Program-made: the position numbers and the translations under genes
From: Streptomyces spongiicola
GTDB taxonomy: Bacteria; Actinomycetota; Actinomycetes; Streptomycetales; Streptomycetaceae
Direction: 5' to 3'
Assembly (NCBI RefSeq): GCF_003122365.1
Contig: NZ_CP029254.1
Coordinates: forward strand, 4,179,501-4,243,500
Length of the DNA stretch: 64,000 nucleotides
Shown: piece after piece, positions 1 through 7,427 of the stretch
How positions within the stretch are numbered: the first letter of the stretch is position 1
Layout of the letters: each line of letters opens with the position of its first letter
The notes under the pieces: model-generated
What the model was told of the DNA's origin: nothing
Databases searched by the model: none
Seen by the model: only the letters and a program-made list of their open reading frames with translations

Positions 1-954
1 GGCGAGAAGCCGGAGAAGGCCGGCTCCTGGATCGACTTCCTCACCGGCATCGTGCCCACGGACGTCATCACGCCCTTCACCGAGCTGAACGTCCTGCAGA
101 TCGTCTTCATGGCCGCCGTCGCCGGTGCCGCCGCCCTCAAGCTCGGTGACCGGGCCCAGCCGATCCTCGCCTTCAGCGAGTCCGTGCTCGAACTGCTCCA
201 GAAGGCCCTGTGGTGGGTCATCCGGCTCGCCCCGATCGGCACCGTCGGCCTGATCGGCTACGCGATCGCCGACTACGGCTGGGACCTGATCGGCAAGTAC
301 GCCACCTTCACGGCCGACGTCTACATCGGCTGCGCGCTGGTCATGTTCGGCGTGTACCCGCTGCTGCTGGCCACCGTCGCCAAGGTCAACCCCCTGCAGT
401 TCTTCAAGGGCGCCTGGCCCGCCATCCAGCTCGCCTTCGTGTCGCGCTCCTCGGTCGGCACCATGCCGGTCACCCAGAAGGTCACCGAACGACTCGGTGT
501 CCCGAAGGAGTACACCTCGTTCGCCGTGCCGTTCGGCGCGACGACCAAGATGGACGGCTGCGCCGCCGTCTACCCGGCGCTCGCCGCGATCTTCATCGCG
601 CAGATCTTCGACGTCCCGCTCGGTGTGCAGGACTACGTGCTGATCGCCTTTGTCTCGGTCGTCGGATCCGCGGCCACCGCGGGTCTCACCGGGGCGACGG
701 TCATGCTGACGCTGACCCTCTCCACGCTGGGTCTCCCGCTGGAGGGCGTGGGTCTGCTGATGGCGATCGACCCGATCCTGGACATGATGAGGACCGCGAC
801 CAACGTCGCCGGCCAGGCCGTCGTACCGGTGATCGTCGCCGCACGCGAGCGGATCCTCGACCGCGACGCGTACGACTCGGCCTCGGCGTCCCCGGTGGAC
901 GAGGGCGGGATGCCCGAGCCCGGCCGGCAGCAGGCCGTTCCCGCCGCCGTGTGA
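1..954 (+). CDS. Cation:dicarboxylate symporter (DAACS family), 5' end cut off by the window
   Basis: Membrane carrier that takes up C4-dicarboxylates or acidic amino acids with Na+ or H+. The reading frame is open from base 1, so the start lies outside the window; 317 C-terminal residues are visible. Family signatures are present: a serine-rich re-entrant loop (SRSSVGTMP), the loop FGATTKMDG that corresponds to the NMDGT region of glutamate transporters, and the TM8-like segment DPILDMMRTATNVAGQAV. Several hydrophobic helices surround these. The tail after about residue 285 is hydrophilic. Substrate cannot be assigned more precisely from sequence. The gene is followed immediately by a 29-bp tandem repeat array. 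Confidence 0.93.
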   Translation, partial: GEKPEKAGSWIDFLTGIVPTDVITPFTELNVLQIVFMAAVAGAAALKLGDRAQPILAFSESVLELLQKALWWVIRLAPIGTVGLIGYAIADYGWDLIGKYATFTADVYIGCALVMFGVYPLLLATVAKVNPLQFFKGAWPAIQLAFVSRSSVGTMPVTQKVTERLGVPKEYTSFAVPFGATTKMDGCAAVYPALAAIFIAQIFDVPLGVQDYVLIAFVSVVGSAATAGLTGATVMLTLTLSTLGLPLEGVGLLMAIDPILDMMRTATNVAGQAVVPVIVAARERILDRDAYDSASASPVDEGGMPEPGRQQAVPAAV

Positions 955-990
955 CGTGCCGCCGCCGGCCCCGCGGAGGAGGCGGAGCGG

Positions 991-1100
991 CCGTTCCGGC
1001 CTGCCGCGGGTGCTGCCGGCCGTTCCGGCGTGCCGCGGGTGCTGCCGGCCGTTCCGGCGTGCCGCGGGTGCTGCCGGCCGTTCCGGCGTGCCGCGGGTGC
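991..1100. repeat. 29-bp tandem repeat, about four copies
   Basis: The unit starting CCGTTCCGGC and containing TGCCGCGGGTGCTGCCGG begins at 991, 1020, 1049 and 1078. The last copy decays after about 1100. It lies between the symporter stop and the bL37 promoter. The period is not a multiple of three and the array is not inside a credible gene. Confidence 0.85.
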
Positions 1101-1128
1101 GGAGCCGGAGGGCGGACCTCACTTCGCC

Positions 1129-1134
1129 TAGGCT
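1129..1134 (+). promoter_or_regulatory. -10 box of the bL37 gene
   Basis: TAGGCT matches the common Streptomyces vegetative -10 form. It would place the transcript start near 1141, about 36 nt before the bL37 start codon. No good -35 box is seen, which is usual for this genus. Confidence 0.5.
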
Positions 1135-1176
1135 GGCCGGATCGTCGTTCTCGTCCGGAAGCGGGAGATGAGCACC

Positions 1177-1251
1177 ATGTCGAAGCGCGGCAACAAGCGG
1201 CGGGCCAGGAAGAAGAGGAAGGCGAACCACGGCAAGCGCCCCAACGCCTGA
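1177..1251 (+). CDS. Large-subunit ribosomal protein bL37 (24 residues)
   Basis: Very short, strongly basic protein beginning MSKRGNKRRARK and ending KANHGKRPNA. It matches the actinobacterial 50S protein bL37, a peptide of about 24 residues that binds 23S rRNA. The start at 1177 is preferred because GGGAG at 1163-1167 lies 9 nt upstream. An in-frame ATG at 1168 would directly abut that site and add three residues. The gene has its own -10 box (1129) and a strong downstream hairpin (1329-1367), so it looks like a monocistronic unit. Genes this short are often missed by automatic annotation. Confidence 0.88.
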   Translation: MSKRGNKRRARKKRKANHGKRPNA

Positions 1252-1328
1252 CCGTCCCCACACCCGGTCGCTTCCAGGCCCGTCCGTTCCCGGCGCCTGA
1301 CCGCCACCGCCGGTCCGGCGCAGGCCGC

Positions 1329-1367
1329 CCGAGGACCGGTCCGCGAATCCCGCGGACCGGTCCTCGG
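1329..1367 (+). terminator. Terminator hairpin after bL37
   Basis: A perfect 17-bp inverted repeat around GAGGACCGGTCCGCG (1331-1345) and its complement (1351-1365), with a 5-nt loop AATCC. There is no U tract, as is typical for streptomycete terminators. Confidence 0.8.
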
Positions 1368-1390
1368 CGGTTGCGCCCGGCGGAGAGCCT

Positions 1391-1396
1391 TAGGCT
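1391..1396 (+). promoter_or_regulatory. -10 box of the TetR-family regulator
   Basis: TAGGCT about 45 nt before the GTG start, giving a predicted transcript start near 1403. Confidence 0.4.
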
Positions 1397-1441
1397 TACC
1401 GGACAAGAGTTCGGTGGCCGCTGGCCGGGAGGACGTCTGAC

Positions 1442-2089
1442 GTGGGTGGGGCCGGTGGGAGCAAGCGGATGCCGCGTGCCGTGCGGGAGCAGCAGATGCT
1501 CGACGCCGCGGTGCGGACGTTCGGGCAGCGGGGGTACCGGCCGGCCTCGATGGACGAGATCGCCGAACTCGCAGGGGTGTCCAAACCGCTGGTCTACCTC
1601 TATCTGAACTCCAAGGAGGAACTCTTCACCGCCTGTATCCGGCGGGAGTCGGCGGCGCTCGCCGCGGCCGTTCGGACGGCGGTGGACCCGGGGCTTCCGG
1701 CGGACCGCCGGCTCTGGCAGGGCCTGACCGCGTTCTTCCGGCACACCAGCGAGCACCCGGACGCCTGGGCCGTACTGCACCGGCAGGCCCGTACCCACGG
1801 TGAGCCGTTCGCGGCCGAGGTGGCCGTGCTGCGGGACGAGATCGTCGCGCTCGTGACGGGCCTGATCGGGGAGGCGGCACGAGAGACCCGCGGGCCCGGC
1901 GAACTCGCCGCCAGGGAAGCGGCGGGCCTGGCGCAGGCGCTGGTCGGGGCGGCGGAGTCGCTGGCCGGTTGGGCGAACGACACCCCGGGTGTCTGTGCGG
2001 GGGAGACGGCTTCGACGCTGATGGACTTCGCGTGGCAGGGCCTGGGGAAGCTGATGCAGGGTGAACGCTGGTCGCCCTCCGCCCGATGA
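1442..2089 (+). CDS. TetR/AcrR-family transcriptional regulator
   Basis: DNA-binding repressor of 215 residues, the usual TetR length. The N-terminal helix-turn-helix covers about residues 12-60 (ending AELAGVSKPLVYLYLNSKEELF), where GVSKPLVYLYLNSKEELF contains the recognition helix and the conserved Y-x-Y-F/L-NSKEEL motif. The C-terminal helical domain would bind a ligand that cannot be predicted. The GTG start has GGGAGG at 1427-1432, 9 nt upstream. No obvious target gene is adjacent: the left neighbour is bL37 and the right neighbour (DUF1992) is convergent. Confidence 0.93.
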   Translation: MGGAGGSKRMPRAVREQQMLDAAVRTFGQRGYRPASMDEIAELAGVSKPLVYLYLNSKEELFTACIRRESAALAAAVRTAVDPGLPADRRLWQGLTAFFRHTSEHPDAWAVLHRQARTHGEPFAAEVAVLRDEIVALVTGLIGEAARETRGPGELAAREAAGLAQALVGAAESLAGWANDTPGVCAGETASTLMDFAWQGLGKLMQGERWSPSAR

Positions 2090-2095
2090 GGTCCC

Positions 2096-2114
2096 GCCGG
2101 CCGTCGCGGCCGGC
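2096..2114 (+). terminator. Hairpin between convergent tetR and DUF1992 genes
   Basis: GCCGGCC / GGCCGGC, a 7-bp perfect stem with a 5-nt loop just after the tetR stop codon. It could act in both directions. Confidence 0.5.
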
Positions 2115-2237
2115 CGCGTGTGACCGGTCCCGCGTGTGACCGGTCCCGCGTGTGGCGTCCGCTCCGCGCGGCCGGGTACGGCGGCGGCTGCGCGGAGCGG
2201 ACGGCCCGGGTGTCCGGACCGGCCGGTTGGCGTCCCG

Positions 2238-2636
2238 TCAGGCCCGCCTCAGCCGCCACTCCCGGACGACCTCGTCCGCGTCGTAGGGCCGGCGCCCGAG
2301 CGGTGGGCCCGGGGGCGGCATCAGGAGCATCTCGGTGATCTTCTCGTTGATCTCCGTGACGATCCGGCGCACCGCGGCCTCCGAGGGAGCGCGGTGGGCC
2401 TTCTCCAGCGCGTCCTCGGCCTCCTTGCGCAGGGCGAGCGCGGGGGGCAGCACGGTGATCCCCTCCTGGTGCATCTTGCCCTTGAGCCACCAGAGTTCGT
2501 CGTAGGGTGCCAGGTCGTCGGGCAGGGGCTTGCCGAGGCCCGGCAGATCCTCGAACTCGCCGCGGTCCTCCGCGTCGCGGATCTGCTTGTCGACCCACGA
2601 CTCGATACTGATGCCCGGGGGCTTTCGCTCGGTCAT
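2238..2636 (-). CDS. DUF1992 / DnaJ-homologue subfamily C28-like protein
   Basis: Small protein of 132 residues. It carries the DUF1992 signature: an N-terminal ESWVDKQIRDAEDRGEFEDLPGLGKPLPD segment (about residues 12-40), where the [D/E]LPGxGKP motif is diagnostic, then a helical region ending in PPPGPPLGRRPYDADEVVREW. Proteins with this domain are linked to J-domain co-chaperones, but no biochemical role is established and no J domain is present here. The ATG at 2636 has GGAAG just upstream. It lies downstream of csp on the same strand but is separated by 400 bp and a terminator, so it is probably an independent unit. Confidence 0.88.
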   Translation of the reverse strand: MTERKPPGISIESWVDKQIRDAEDRGEFEDLPGLGKPLPDDLAPYDELWWLKGKMHQEGITVLPPALALRKEAEDALEKAHRAPSEAAVRRIVTEINEKITEMLLMPPPGPPLGRRPYDADEVVREWRLRRA

Positions 2637-2958
2637 GGCTTCCAGGGTACGGACACGGGGAGGGCCGGTCAGGGCTCCGGGACAGGGGAACCGCGCCGAC
2701 GCGACGGCGACCGGGCCGGAGCCGGAGCGGATCCGGCGGTTCCGGGTCCCTGGGCACGGCGGGGTGGCGCCGAGCATCACGTTCCGGGAGTCGCGAGGCG
2801 TTCGGGGGAGGCTTTCTTTCCGCTCCCGTTCACCGTCTTTTCCGCAGTGGTTTCCTTTTCCGGTTTCGCTTTCCGGTTCTGGTTTCCGGTTCCGGTTTTC
2901 GGCCGTTCGGGTGGCGAATGCGGCTGCCGGCCGGTTTCCGGCAGCGTCCCGGAAGGGC
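2637..2958. other. Intergenic stretch with a purine/pyrimidine-biased tract
   Basis: No convincing gene. From about 2825 to 2905 the plus strand is made of loosely repeated TTTCCGGTTTC-like units (T-rich on the plus strand, GA/A-rich on the minus strand), unusual for this GC-rich genome. The minus strand would be the leader of the DUF1992 transcript. Confidence 0.5.
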
Positions 2959-2999
2959 AGGAGCCCCGTCCCGTACACGAAGTACGGGCGGGGCTCCTT
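2959..2999 (-). terminator. Terminator hairpin after the cold-shock gene
   Basis: A stem of about 16 bp (GGAGCCCCG..CCGTAC against GTACGGGCGGGGCTCC) with one bulged T and a 5-nt loop. It lies about 40 nt beyond the csp stop codon on the minus strand. Confidence 0.8.
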
Positions 3000-3039
3000 G
3001 GGTACTGCTAAGTCGTGCGCGATCGCCGACCCGGTCGCG

Positions 3040-3243
3040 TCAGGCCGGGGTGACGTTCTCCGCCTGCGGGCCCTTCGGGCCCTGGGTGACGTCGAAGTTC
3101 ACGACCTGGTTCTCCTCGAGGGAGCGGAAGCCGGTCGCGTTGATCGCGGAGTAGTGGACGAAGACATCCGGGCCGCCGCCGTCCTGGGCGATGAAGCCGA
3201 AGCCCTTTTCAGCGTTGAACCACTTCACGGTTCCGGTAGCCAT
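3040..3243 (-). CDS. Cold-shock protein, CspA family
   Basis: Single OB-fold, single-strand nucleic-acid-binding protein of 67 residues, the standard CspA length. It contains RNP1 (KGFGFI, residues 16-21) and RNP2 (VFVHYSA). It is expected to melt RNA secondary structure or assist transcription antitermination. The ATG at 3243 is set by AGGAGGG 5 nt upstream. An upstream in-frame ATG at 3288 is rejected because the family always starts MATGTVKWFN. A leader of more than 100 nt with a hairpin (3309-3336) suggests post-transcriptional control. Confidence 0.96.
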   Translation of the reverse strand: MATGTVKWFNAEKGFGFIAQDGGGPDVFVHYSAINATGFRSLEENQVVNFDVTQGPKGPQAENVTPA

Positions 3244-3308
3244 AAGCCCTCCTTGGGCCAAAGGGTTGCCCTGCTCCAGAACCTGCAAACAAGTCTGAAA
3301 ACTACAAA

Positions 3309-3336
3309 AGCCTGCGGGTCACATGCTCCGCAGGCT
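3309..3336 (-). promoter_or_regulatory. Hairpin in the csp 5' leader
   Basis: A perfect 9-bp inverted repeat AGCCTGCGG / CCGCAGGCT with a 10-nt loop, 65-95 nt upstream of the csp start codon. A -10-like TAGGCT on the minus strand at 3379-3374 would start transcription near 3366, putting the hairpin inside the untranslated leader. Confidence 0.5.
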
Positions 3337-3373
3337 CTGCACTGCAAGGGAAACCAAACTGCAACTTGCGTTG

Positions 3374-3379
3374 AGCCTA
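3374..3379 (-). promoter_or_regulatory. -10 box of csp
   Basis: TAGGCT read on the minus strand. It predicts a leader of about 120 nt before the csp ATG. Confidence 0.4.
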
Positions 3380-3501
3380 GCACGCACGGTGTTCAGATGG
3401 GTAGAGGGAAAGATCACGTCACCCGGACGTTTGATGCAGCCTTGACATGCTGACGCTCTCGGGCGCGGTGCCCCGGTCATTCGAAGGCGGGTCCCCCGGT
3501 C

Positions 3502-3507
3502 TAGCCT
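3502..3507 (+). promoter_or_regulatory. -10 box placing mqnA on a leaderless transcript
   Basis: TAGCCT lies 6 nt before the GTG at 3514 and there is no Shine-Dalgarno sequence between them. The transcript start would fall at or next to the start codon, so mqnA is probably translated without a leader. This is inference from spacing. Confidence 0.4.
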
Positions 3508-3513
3508 CACGAT

Positions 3514-4410
3514 GTGGACAGTCACGCAGCACCCGCGGAACACGCCGAGAACGCCGCTGCCGATCACGGCCGTCGCAGCCGGCCGCGGGTCGGTCACATC
3601 CAGTTCCTGAACTGCCTCCCGCTGTACTGGGGCCTCGCGCGCACCGGGACACTCCTTGATCTCGAGCTGACGAAGGACACCCCGGAGAAGCTCTCCGAGC
3701 GGCTGGTCGCCGGTGATCTCGATATCGGCCCGATCACCCTCGTGGAATATCTGCGCAACGCCGGTGAACTCGTCGCTTTCCCCGATATCGCGGTCGGCTG
3801 CGACGGGCCGGTGATGTCGTGCGTGATCGTTTCGCAGCTGCCCCTGGAGCGGCTGGACGGCGCCCGGGTCGCCCTCGGGTCCACCTCCCGCACCTCGGTG
3901 CGCCTGGCGCAGCTGCTGCTCGCCGAGCGGTACGGGGTGGCTCCCGACTACTACAGCTGCCCGCCCGACCTGGGCGTGATGATGCAGGAGGCGGACGCGG
4001 CCGTGCTGATCGGCGACGCGGCGCTGCGCGCGTCGCTGCACGACGCGCCGCGGCTGGGGCTGCGGGTCCACGACCTGGGCCGGATGTGGAAGGACTGGAC
4101 CGGCCTGCCGTTCGTCTTCGCGGTGTGGGCGGCCCGGAGGGACTACCTGCGGCGGGAGCCCCGCGTCGTACGGCAGGTCCACGAGGCGTTTCTGGCCTCC
4201 CGCGACCTGTCCCTCGAGGAGGTCGCGAAGGTCGCCGAGCAGGCGGCCCGCTGGGAGGCGTTCGACGCGGCGGTGCTCGAGCGGTACTTCACGACGCTGG
4301 ACTTCCGCTTCGGCCCCGAGCAACTGGCCGGTGTCCGGGAGTTCGCCCGGAGGACCGGCCCGACGACGGGCTTCCCGGCGGATGTGGCGGTCGAACTGCT
4401 CGGCATCTGA
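3514..4410 (+). CDS. mqnA: Chorismate dehydratase MqnA (futalosine pathway)
   Basis: Cytosolic enzyme for the first committed step of the futalosine menaquinone pathway, converting chorismate to 3-[(1-carboxyvinyl)oxy]benzoate. The 298-residue protein has the periplasmic-binding-protein-like fold typical of MqnA/DUF178. Family features include RVGHIQFLNCLPLYWGL (about residues 25-41), the SxRTS-type segment LGSTSRTSVRLAQLLL, and the aDAAVLIGDAAL loop. The first 23 residues are a non-conserved extension. The GTG start sits just after a -10 box, suggesting leaderless translation. mqnC lies 319 bp downstream on the same strand, so two dedicated pathway enzymes are clustered. Confidence 0.93.
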   Translation: MDSHAAPAEHAENAAADHGRRSRPRVGHIQFLNCLPLYWGLARTGTLLDLELTKDTPEKLSERLVAGDLDIGPITLVEYLRNAGELVAFPDIAVGCDGPVMSCVIVSQLPLERLDGARVALGSTSRTSVRLAQLLLAERYGVAPDYYSCPPDLGVMMQEADAAVLIGDAALRASLHDAPRLGLRVHDLGRMWKDWTGLPFVFAVWAARRDYLRREPRVVRQVHEAFLASRDLSLEEVAKVAEQAARWEAFDAAVLERYFTTLDFRFGPEQLAGVREFARRTGPTTGFPADVAVELLGI

Positions 4411-4729
4411 ATCTGGCGCCCGCGCCGCCGGCCGGCCCCGGCCCTTGCCTGTCCCTGCCCCTGCCCCTGCCCTTGCCCTTGCCCCTGTCTGTCCCCTGCC
4501 GCGGGCGCGGGCGGCGTCGCGAGGCCGAGCGCCCCCGGCAGAGCCCCTCCCGCGGGCACGTCTCCGCCTCCCGCGGGCACGTCCCCGCCTCCGGCGCGCT
4601 GCGGGCGCCCGCCGGCCCCCACCTCCCCGGGGGGAACCGCCGAGGTGCCCCCGCGGGCCGGTCACACGGCCTGCCGTAGGCTGGCACGGTCCGGCAACGC
4701 CCGCTCCACCACCGAAAGGCGACACCCCG
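4411..4729. other. mqnA-mqnC spacer with low-complexity repeats
   Basis: No gene seen. It holds a hexanucleotide-like CCCCTG/CCCTTG tract (about 4445-4495) and a direct repeat of CTCCCGCGGGCACGT (about 4547-4585). A -10-like TAGGCT at 4677-4682 could give mqnC its own promoter. Confidence 0.5.
4677..4682 (+). promoter_or_regulatory. -10 box of mqnC
   Basis: TAGGCT about 48 nt before the mqnC start codon; predicted transcript start near 4690. Confidence 0.4.
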
Positions 4730-5929
4730 GTGACCCAGAAGGCCGACCTCCAGTCCGTCCTGGACCGCGCCGCCGAGGGCGGGCGGATCACCCCCGAGGA
4801 AGCACTCGGCCTCTACCGCTCCGCGCCGCTGCACTCGCTGGGCGCCGCAGCGGACGCCGTGCGCCGCCGCCGCTACGCGGGCACCGAGCACATCGCGACG
4901 TACATCATCGAGCGCAACATCAACTACACCAACGTCTGCGTGACGGCCTGCCGGTTCTGCGCCTTCTACGCGCCGCCCAAGGACACCGCCAAGGGCTGGA
5001 CCCGCGACCTCGACGACATCCTGCGGCGCTGCGCCGAGACGGTCGAACTCGGCGGCACGCAGATCATGTTCCAGGGCGGTCACCACCCGGACTACGGCGT
5101 GGAGTACTACGAGAAGCACTTCTCCGCCATCAAGAAGGAGTTCCCGCAGCTGGTCATCCACTCCCTCGGCGCGTCCGAGGTGGAGCACATGGCCAGGATC
5201 TCGGGAGTGTCCGTGGAGGAGGCCGTCCGGCGCATCAGCGCGGCCGGTCTGGACTCCTTCGCGGGCGCCGGCGCCGAACTGCTGCCGGAGCGGCCGCGCA
5301 GGGCGATCGCCCCGCTGAAGGAGTCCGGCGAGCGCTGGCTGGACATCATGGAGACGGCGCACGGGCTCGGTGTGGAGTCGACGTCCACGATGCTCATGGG
5401 CACCGGTGAGACCAACGCCGAGCGCATCGAGCACCTGCGGATGATCCGCGACGTGCAGGACCGTACGGGCGGTTTCCGGGCCTTCATCCCGTACACCTAC
5501 CAGCCCGAGAACAACCACCTCAAGGGCCGGACCCAGGCGACGATCTTCGAGTACCTGCGGATGATCGCGATCGCCCGGCTCTTCTTCGACAACGTCGCCC
5601 ACATCCAGGGCTCCTGGCTGACCACGGGCAAGGAGGTCGGGCAGTTGTCGCTGCACTACGGAGCGGACGACCTCGGCTCGGTCATGCTGGAGGAGAACGT
5701 GGTCTCCTCGGCGGGAGCGAGGCACCGCTCCAACCGGCAGGAGATCATCGATCTGATCCGCCGCGCGGACCGGGTTCCGGCGCAGCGGACGACGACGTAC
5801 GAGCACATCGTCGTGCACGACGACCCGGCGAACGACCCGGCCGACGACCGCGTCGTGTCGCACATCTCGTCGACGGCGATCGAGGGCGGCACCGCGCACC
5901 CGGAGCTGAAGCTGCTCAGCGCCAACTGA
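4730..5929 (+). CDS. mqnC: Cyclic dehypoxanthinyl futalosine synthase MqnC (radical SAM)
   Basis: Radical S-adenosylmethionine enzyme that cyclises dehypoxanthinyl futalosine to the cyclic intermediate of menaquinone synthesis. The protein has 399 residues. The [4Fe-4S] ligands are C70, C74 and C77 in CVTACRFCAF, the radical-SAM CxxxCxxC pattern. The (beta/alpha) barrel follows with GGTQIMFQGGHHPDYG, SVEEAVRRISAAGLDSFAGAGAELL and FRAFIPYTYQPENNHL, all characteristic of the MqnC/MqnE group. The ending HPELKLLSAN and the HHPDYG motif fit MqnC better than MqnE. The GTG at 4730 is preceded by GAAAGG at 4714-4719 with 10-nt spacing. Confidence 0.94.
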   Translation: MTQKADLQSVLDRAAEGGRITPEEALGLYRSAPLHSLGAAADAVRRRRYAGTEHIATYIIERNINYTNVCVTACRFCAFYAPPKDTAKGWTRDLDDILRRCAETVELGGTQIMFQGGHHPDYGVEYYEKHFSAIKKEFPQLVIHSLGASEVEHMARISGVSVEEAVRRISAAGLDSFAGAGAELLPERPRRAIAPLKESGERWLDIMETAHGLGVESTSTMLMGTGETNAERIEHLRMIRDVQDRTGGFRAFIPYTYQPENNHLKGRTQATIFEYLRMIAIARLFFDNVAHIQGSWLTTGKEVGQLSLHYGADDLGSVMLEENVVSSAGARHRSNRQEIIDLIRRADRVPAQRTTTYEHIVVHDDPANDPADDRVVSHISSTAIEGGTAHPELKLLSAN

Positions 5930-5936
5930 CCGCGCC

Positions 5937-6590
5937 GTGCTGACGATCCACGCGGCGGACCTGCTGCTGCCCGGCGGCCGGGAGGCGCCCGTGCCGGGTG
6001 GCGCGGTCGCCGTCCTGGGAAGCGGGATCGCCGCCGTGGGCCCCTACCGGGAGGTGGCGGCCGCGTATCCGCGGGCGCGGGTGCGCCGCTGGCCCGGTGT
6101 GCTGACGCCGGGCCTGTGCAACCCGTACGGACCCGAGCTGCTGGAGCGGGCGTACCACCCCGACCCGCGCGAGGCGGACGAGCTGGGCACGGAGCCGATC
6201 ACCGGCGCCGCGCTCGCCGCGCTGGAGATGACGGACGCCCGGTGGGGGGCCGGCGCGCGGCGCGGCGCACAGCGGATGCTCGCGCACGGCACGGTGGCGG
6301 TGGCCGGTGACTTCCGGCGCCGCGCGGTCCTGGACGCGGTGACCCGGGCCGGGCTCGGCCGCGAGGAGCGCGTCACGGAGCCGGAAGGGCGGCCGTCCCT
6401 GGATCCGTTCGAAGGCCGGCCCGCGGCCGAGGCGTTCCTCGAGCCACTGGGCCCCGGGGCCGCGGGCGCGGACTTCGCCGTGTTCGACGTGCCGCCGGAC
6501 GGCGACCCGTTCGCCGCCCTGCGCGAGCACGGCGCCCGCAGCTGCGTCGCCACCGTCCTCGGGGGCCGGCTGGTGTACCGGCGGCGCTGA
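5937..6590 (+). CDS. Amidohydrolase-like (imidazolonepropionase-like composite domain) protein lacking the catalytic domain
   Basis: 217-residue protein starting 7 bp after mqnC and surely co-transcribed with it. The N-terminus (LTIHAADLLLPGG...VAVLGSGIAAVGPYREV) is the small beta-sandwich domain that flanks amidohydrolase barrels. At the usual metal-binding position (PGLVNAHTH-like) it reads TPGLCNPYGPELL, so both histidines of HxH are gone. The protein is about half the normal length and ends with the C-terminal sandwich strand ADFAVFDV...VLGGRLVYRR. It is probably not a metal hydrolase. Its position suggests a structural or regulatory role in the futalosine pathway, but this is inference. 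Confidence 0.75.
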   Translation: MLTIHAADLLLPGGREAPVPGGAVAVLGSGIAAVGPYREVAAAYPRARVRRWPGVLTPGLCNPYGPELLERAYHPDPREADELGTEPITGAALAALEMTDARWGAGARRGAQRMLAHGTVAVAGDFRRRAVLDAVTRAGLGREERVTEPEGRPSLDPFEGRPAAEAFLEPLGPGAAGADFAVFDVPPDGDPFAALREHGARSCVATVLGGRLVYRRR

Positions 6591-6710
6591 ACCCCACCGG
6601 GCCCGGCCCCGCCCGGGACCCGCGGGCACGCCCCCACCGGAACCGCCGCGGCGCGCCTGAGACAATGGCCGGCGAACCGTCCGCACCCGACACAGCGAGG
6701 CCGAACGCCA

Positions 6711-7406
6711 GTGACCCGCGCATCCCTGGACAAGCAGCCGCACGAAGTCGCCTCGATGTTCGACGATGTCGCGGCGAACTACGACCTCACCAACGACGTG
6801 CTCTCGCTCGGCCAGGACCGCCGCTGGCGCAGGGAGGTCGCCGAGGCCGTCGGCGCGCGGCCCGCCGAGCGGGTCCTCGACCTGGCCGCCGGGACCGGCA
6901 CCTCCTCGCTGCCGTTGACCCGCACCGGCGCGTACGTCGTGCCCTGCGACTTCTCCCTCGGCATGCTGCGCGAGGGCAAGCGGCGGCACCCGTGGCTGCC
7001 GCTGACCGCCGGGGACGCGACCAGGCTGCCCTTCCGGGACGGCTCCTTCGACGCCGTGACGATCAGCTTCGGTCTGCGCAACGTCCGGGACACCGACCGG
7101 GCCCTGCGCGAGCTGCACCGGGTGACCAAGCCCGGCGGCCGCGTGGTCGTCTGCGAGTTCTCGCACCCCACCTGGGCGCCCTTCCGGACCGTGTACGAGG
7201 AGTACCTGATGCGGGCGCTGCCGCCCGTCGCCCGCGCGGTGTCGTCCAACCCCGACGCGTACGTCTACCTCGCCGAGTCGATCCAGTCCTGGCCCGATCA
7301 GGCGGACCTCGCGGCGATGCTCCAGAGGGCCGGCTGGTCGAAGGTGGCCTGGCGAAGTCTGAGCGGCGGGATCGTCGCGCTGCACCGCGGCACCAAGTCC
7401 CGGTAG
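6711..7406 (+). CDS. menG: Demethylmenaquinone methyltransferase (UbiE/MenG family)
   Basis: SAM-dependent C-methyltransferase that makes menaquinone from demethylmenaquinone, the last nuclear step of the pathway. It has 231 residues, the normal family length. The class I SAM site is LDLAAGTGT (residues 57-65). UbiE signatures follow: DFSLGMLREG, LPFRDGSFDAVTISFGLRNV and FSHPTWAPFRTVYEEYL. The GTG at 6711 is preceded by GCGAGG. It lies 120 bp after the amidohydrolase-like gene. A -10-like GACAAT near 6660 may be a separate promoter. It fits functionally with mqnA, mqnC and the downstream reductase. Confidence 0.94.
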   Translation: MTRASLDKQPHEVASMFDDVAANYDLTNDVLSLGQDRRWRREVAEAVGARPAERVLDLAAGTGTSSLPLTRTGAYVVPCDFSLGMLREGKRRHPWLPLTAGDATRLPFRDGSFDAVTISFGLRNVRDTDRALRELHRVTKPGGRVVVCEFSHPTWAPFRTVYEEYLMRALPPVARAVSSNPDAYVYLAESIQSWPDQADLAAMLQRAGWSKVAWRSLSGGIVALHRGTKSR

Positions 7407-7427
7407 GTCCCGGCGGTACGGCGCACC

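Noticed and set aside
3040..3288. Longer cold-shock protein starting at 3288
   Set aside because: The extra residues are not family-like and the AGGAGGG site fixes the start at 3243.
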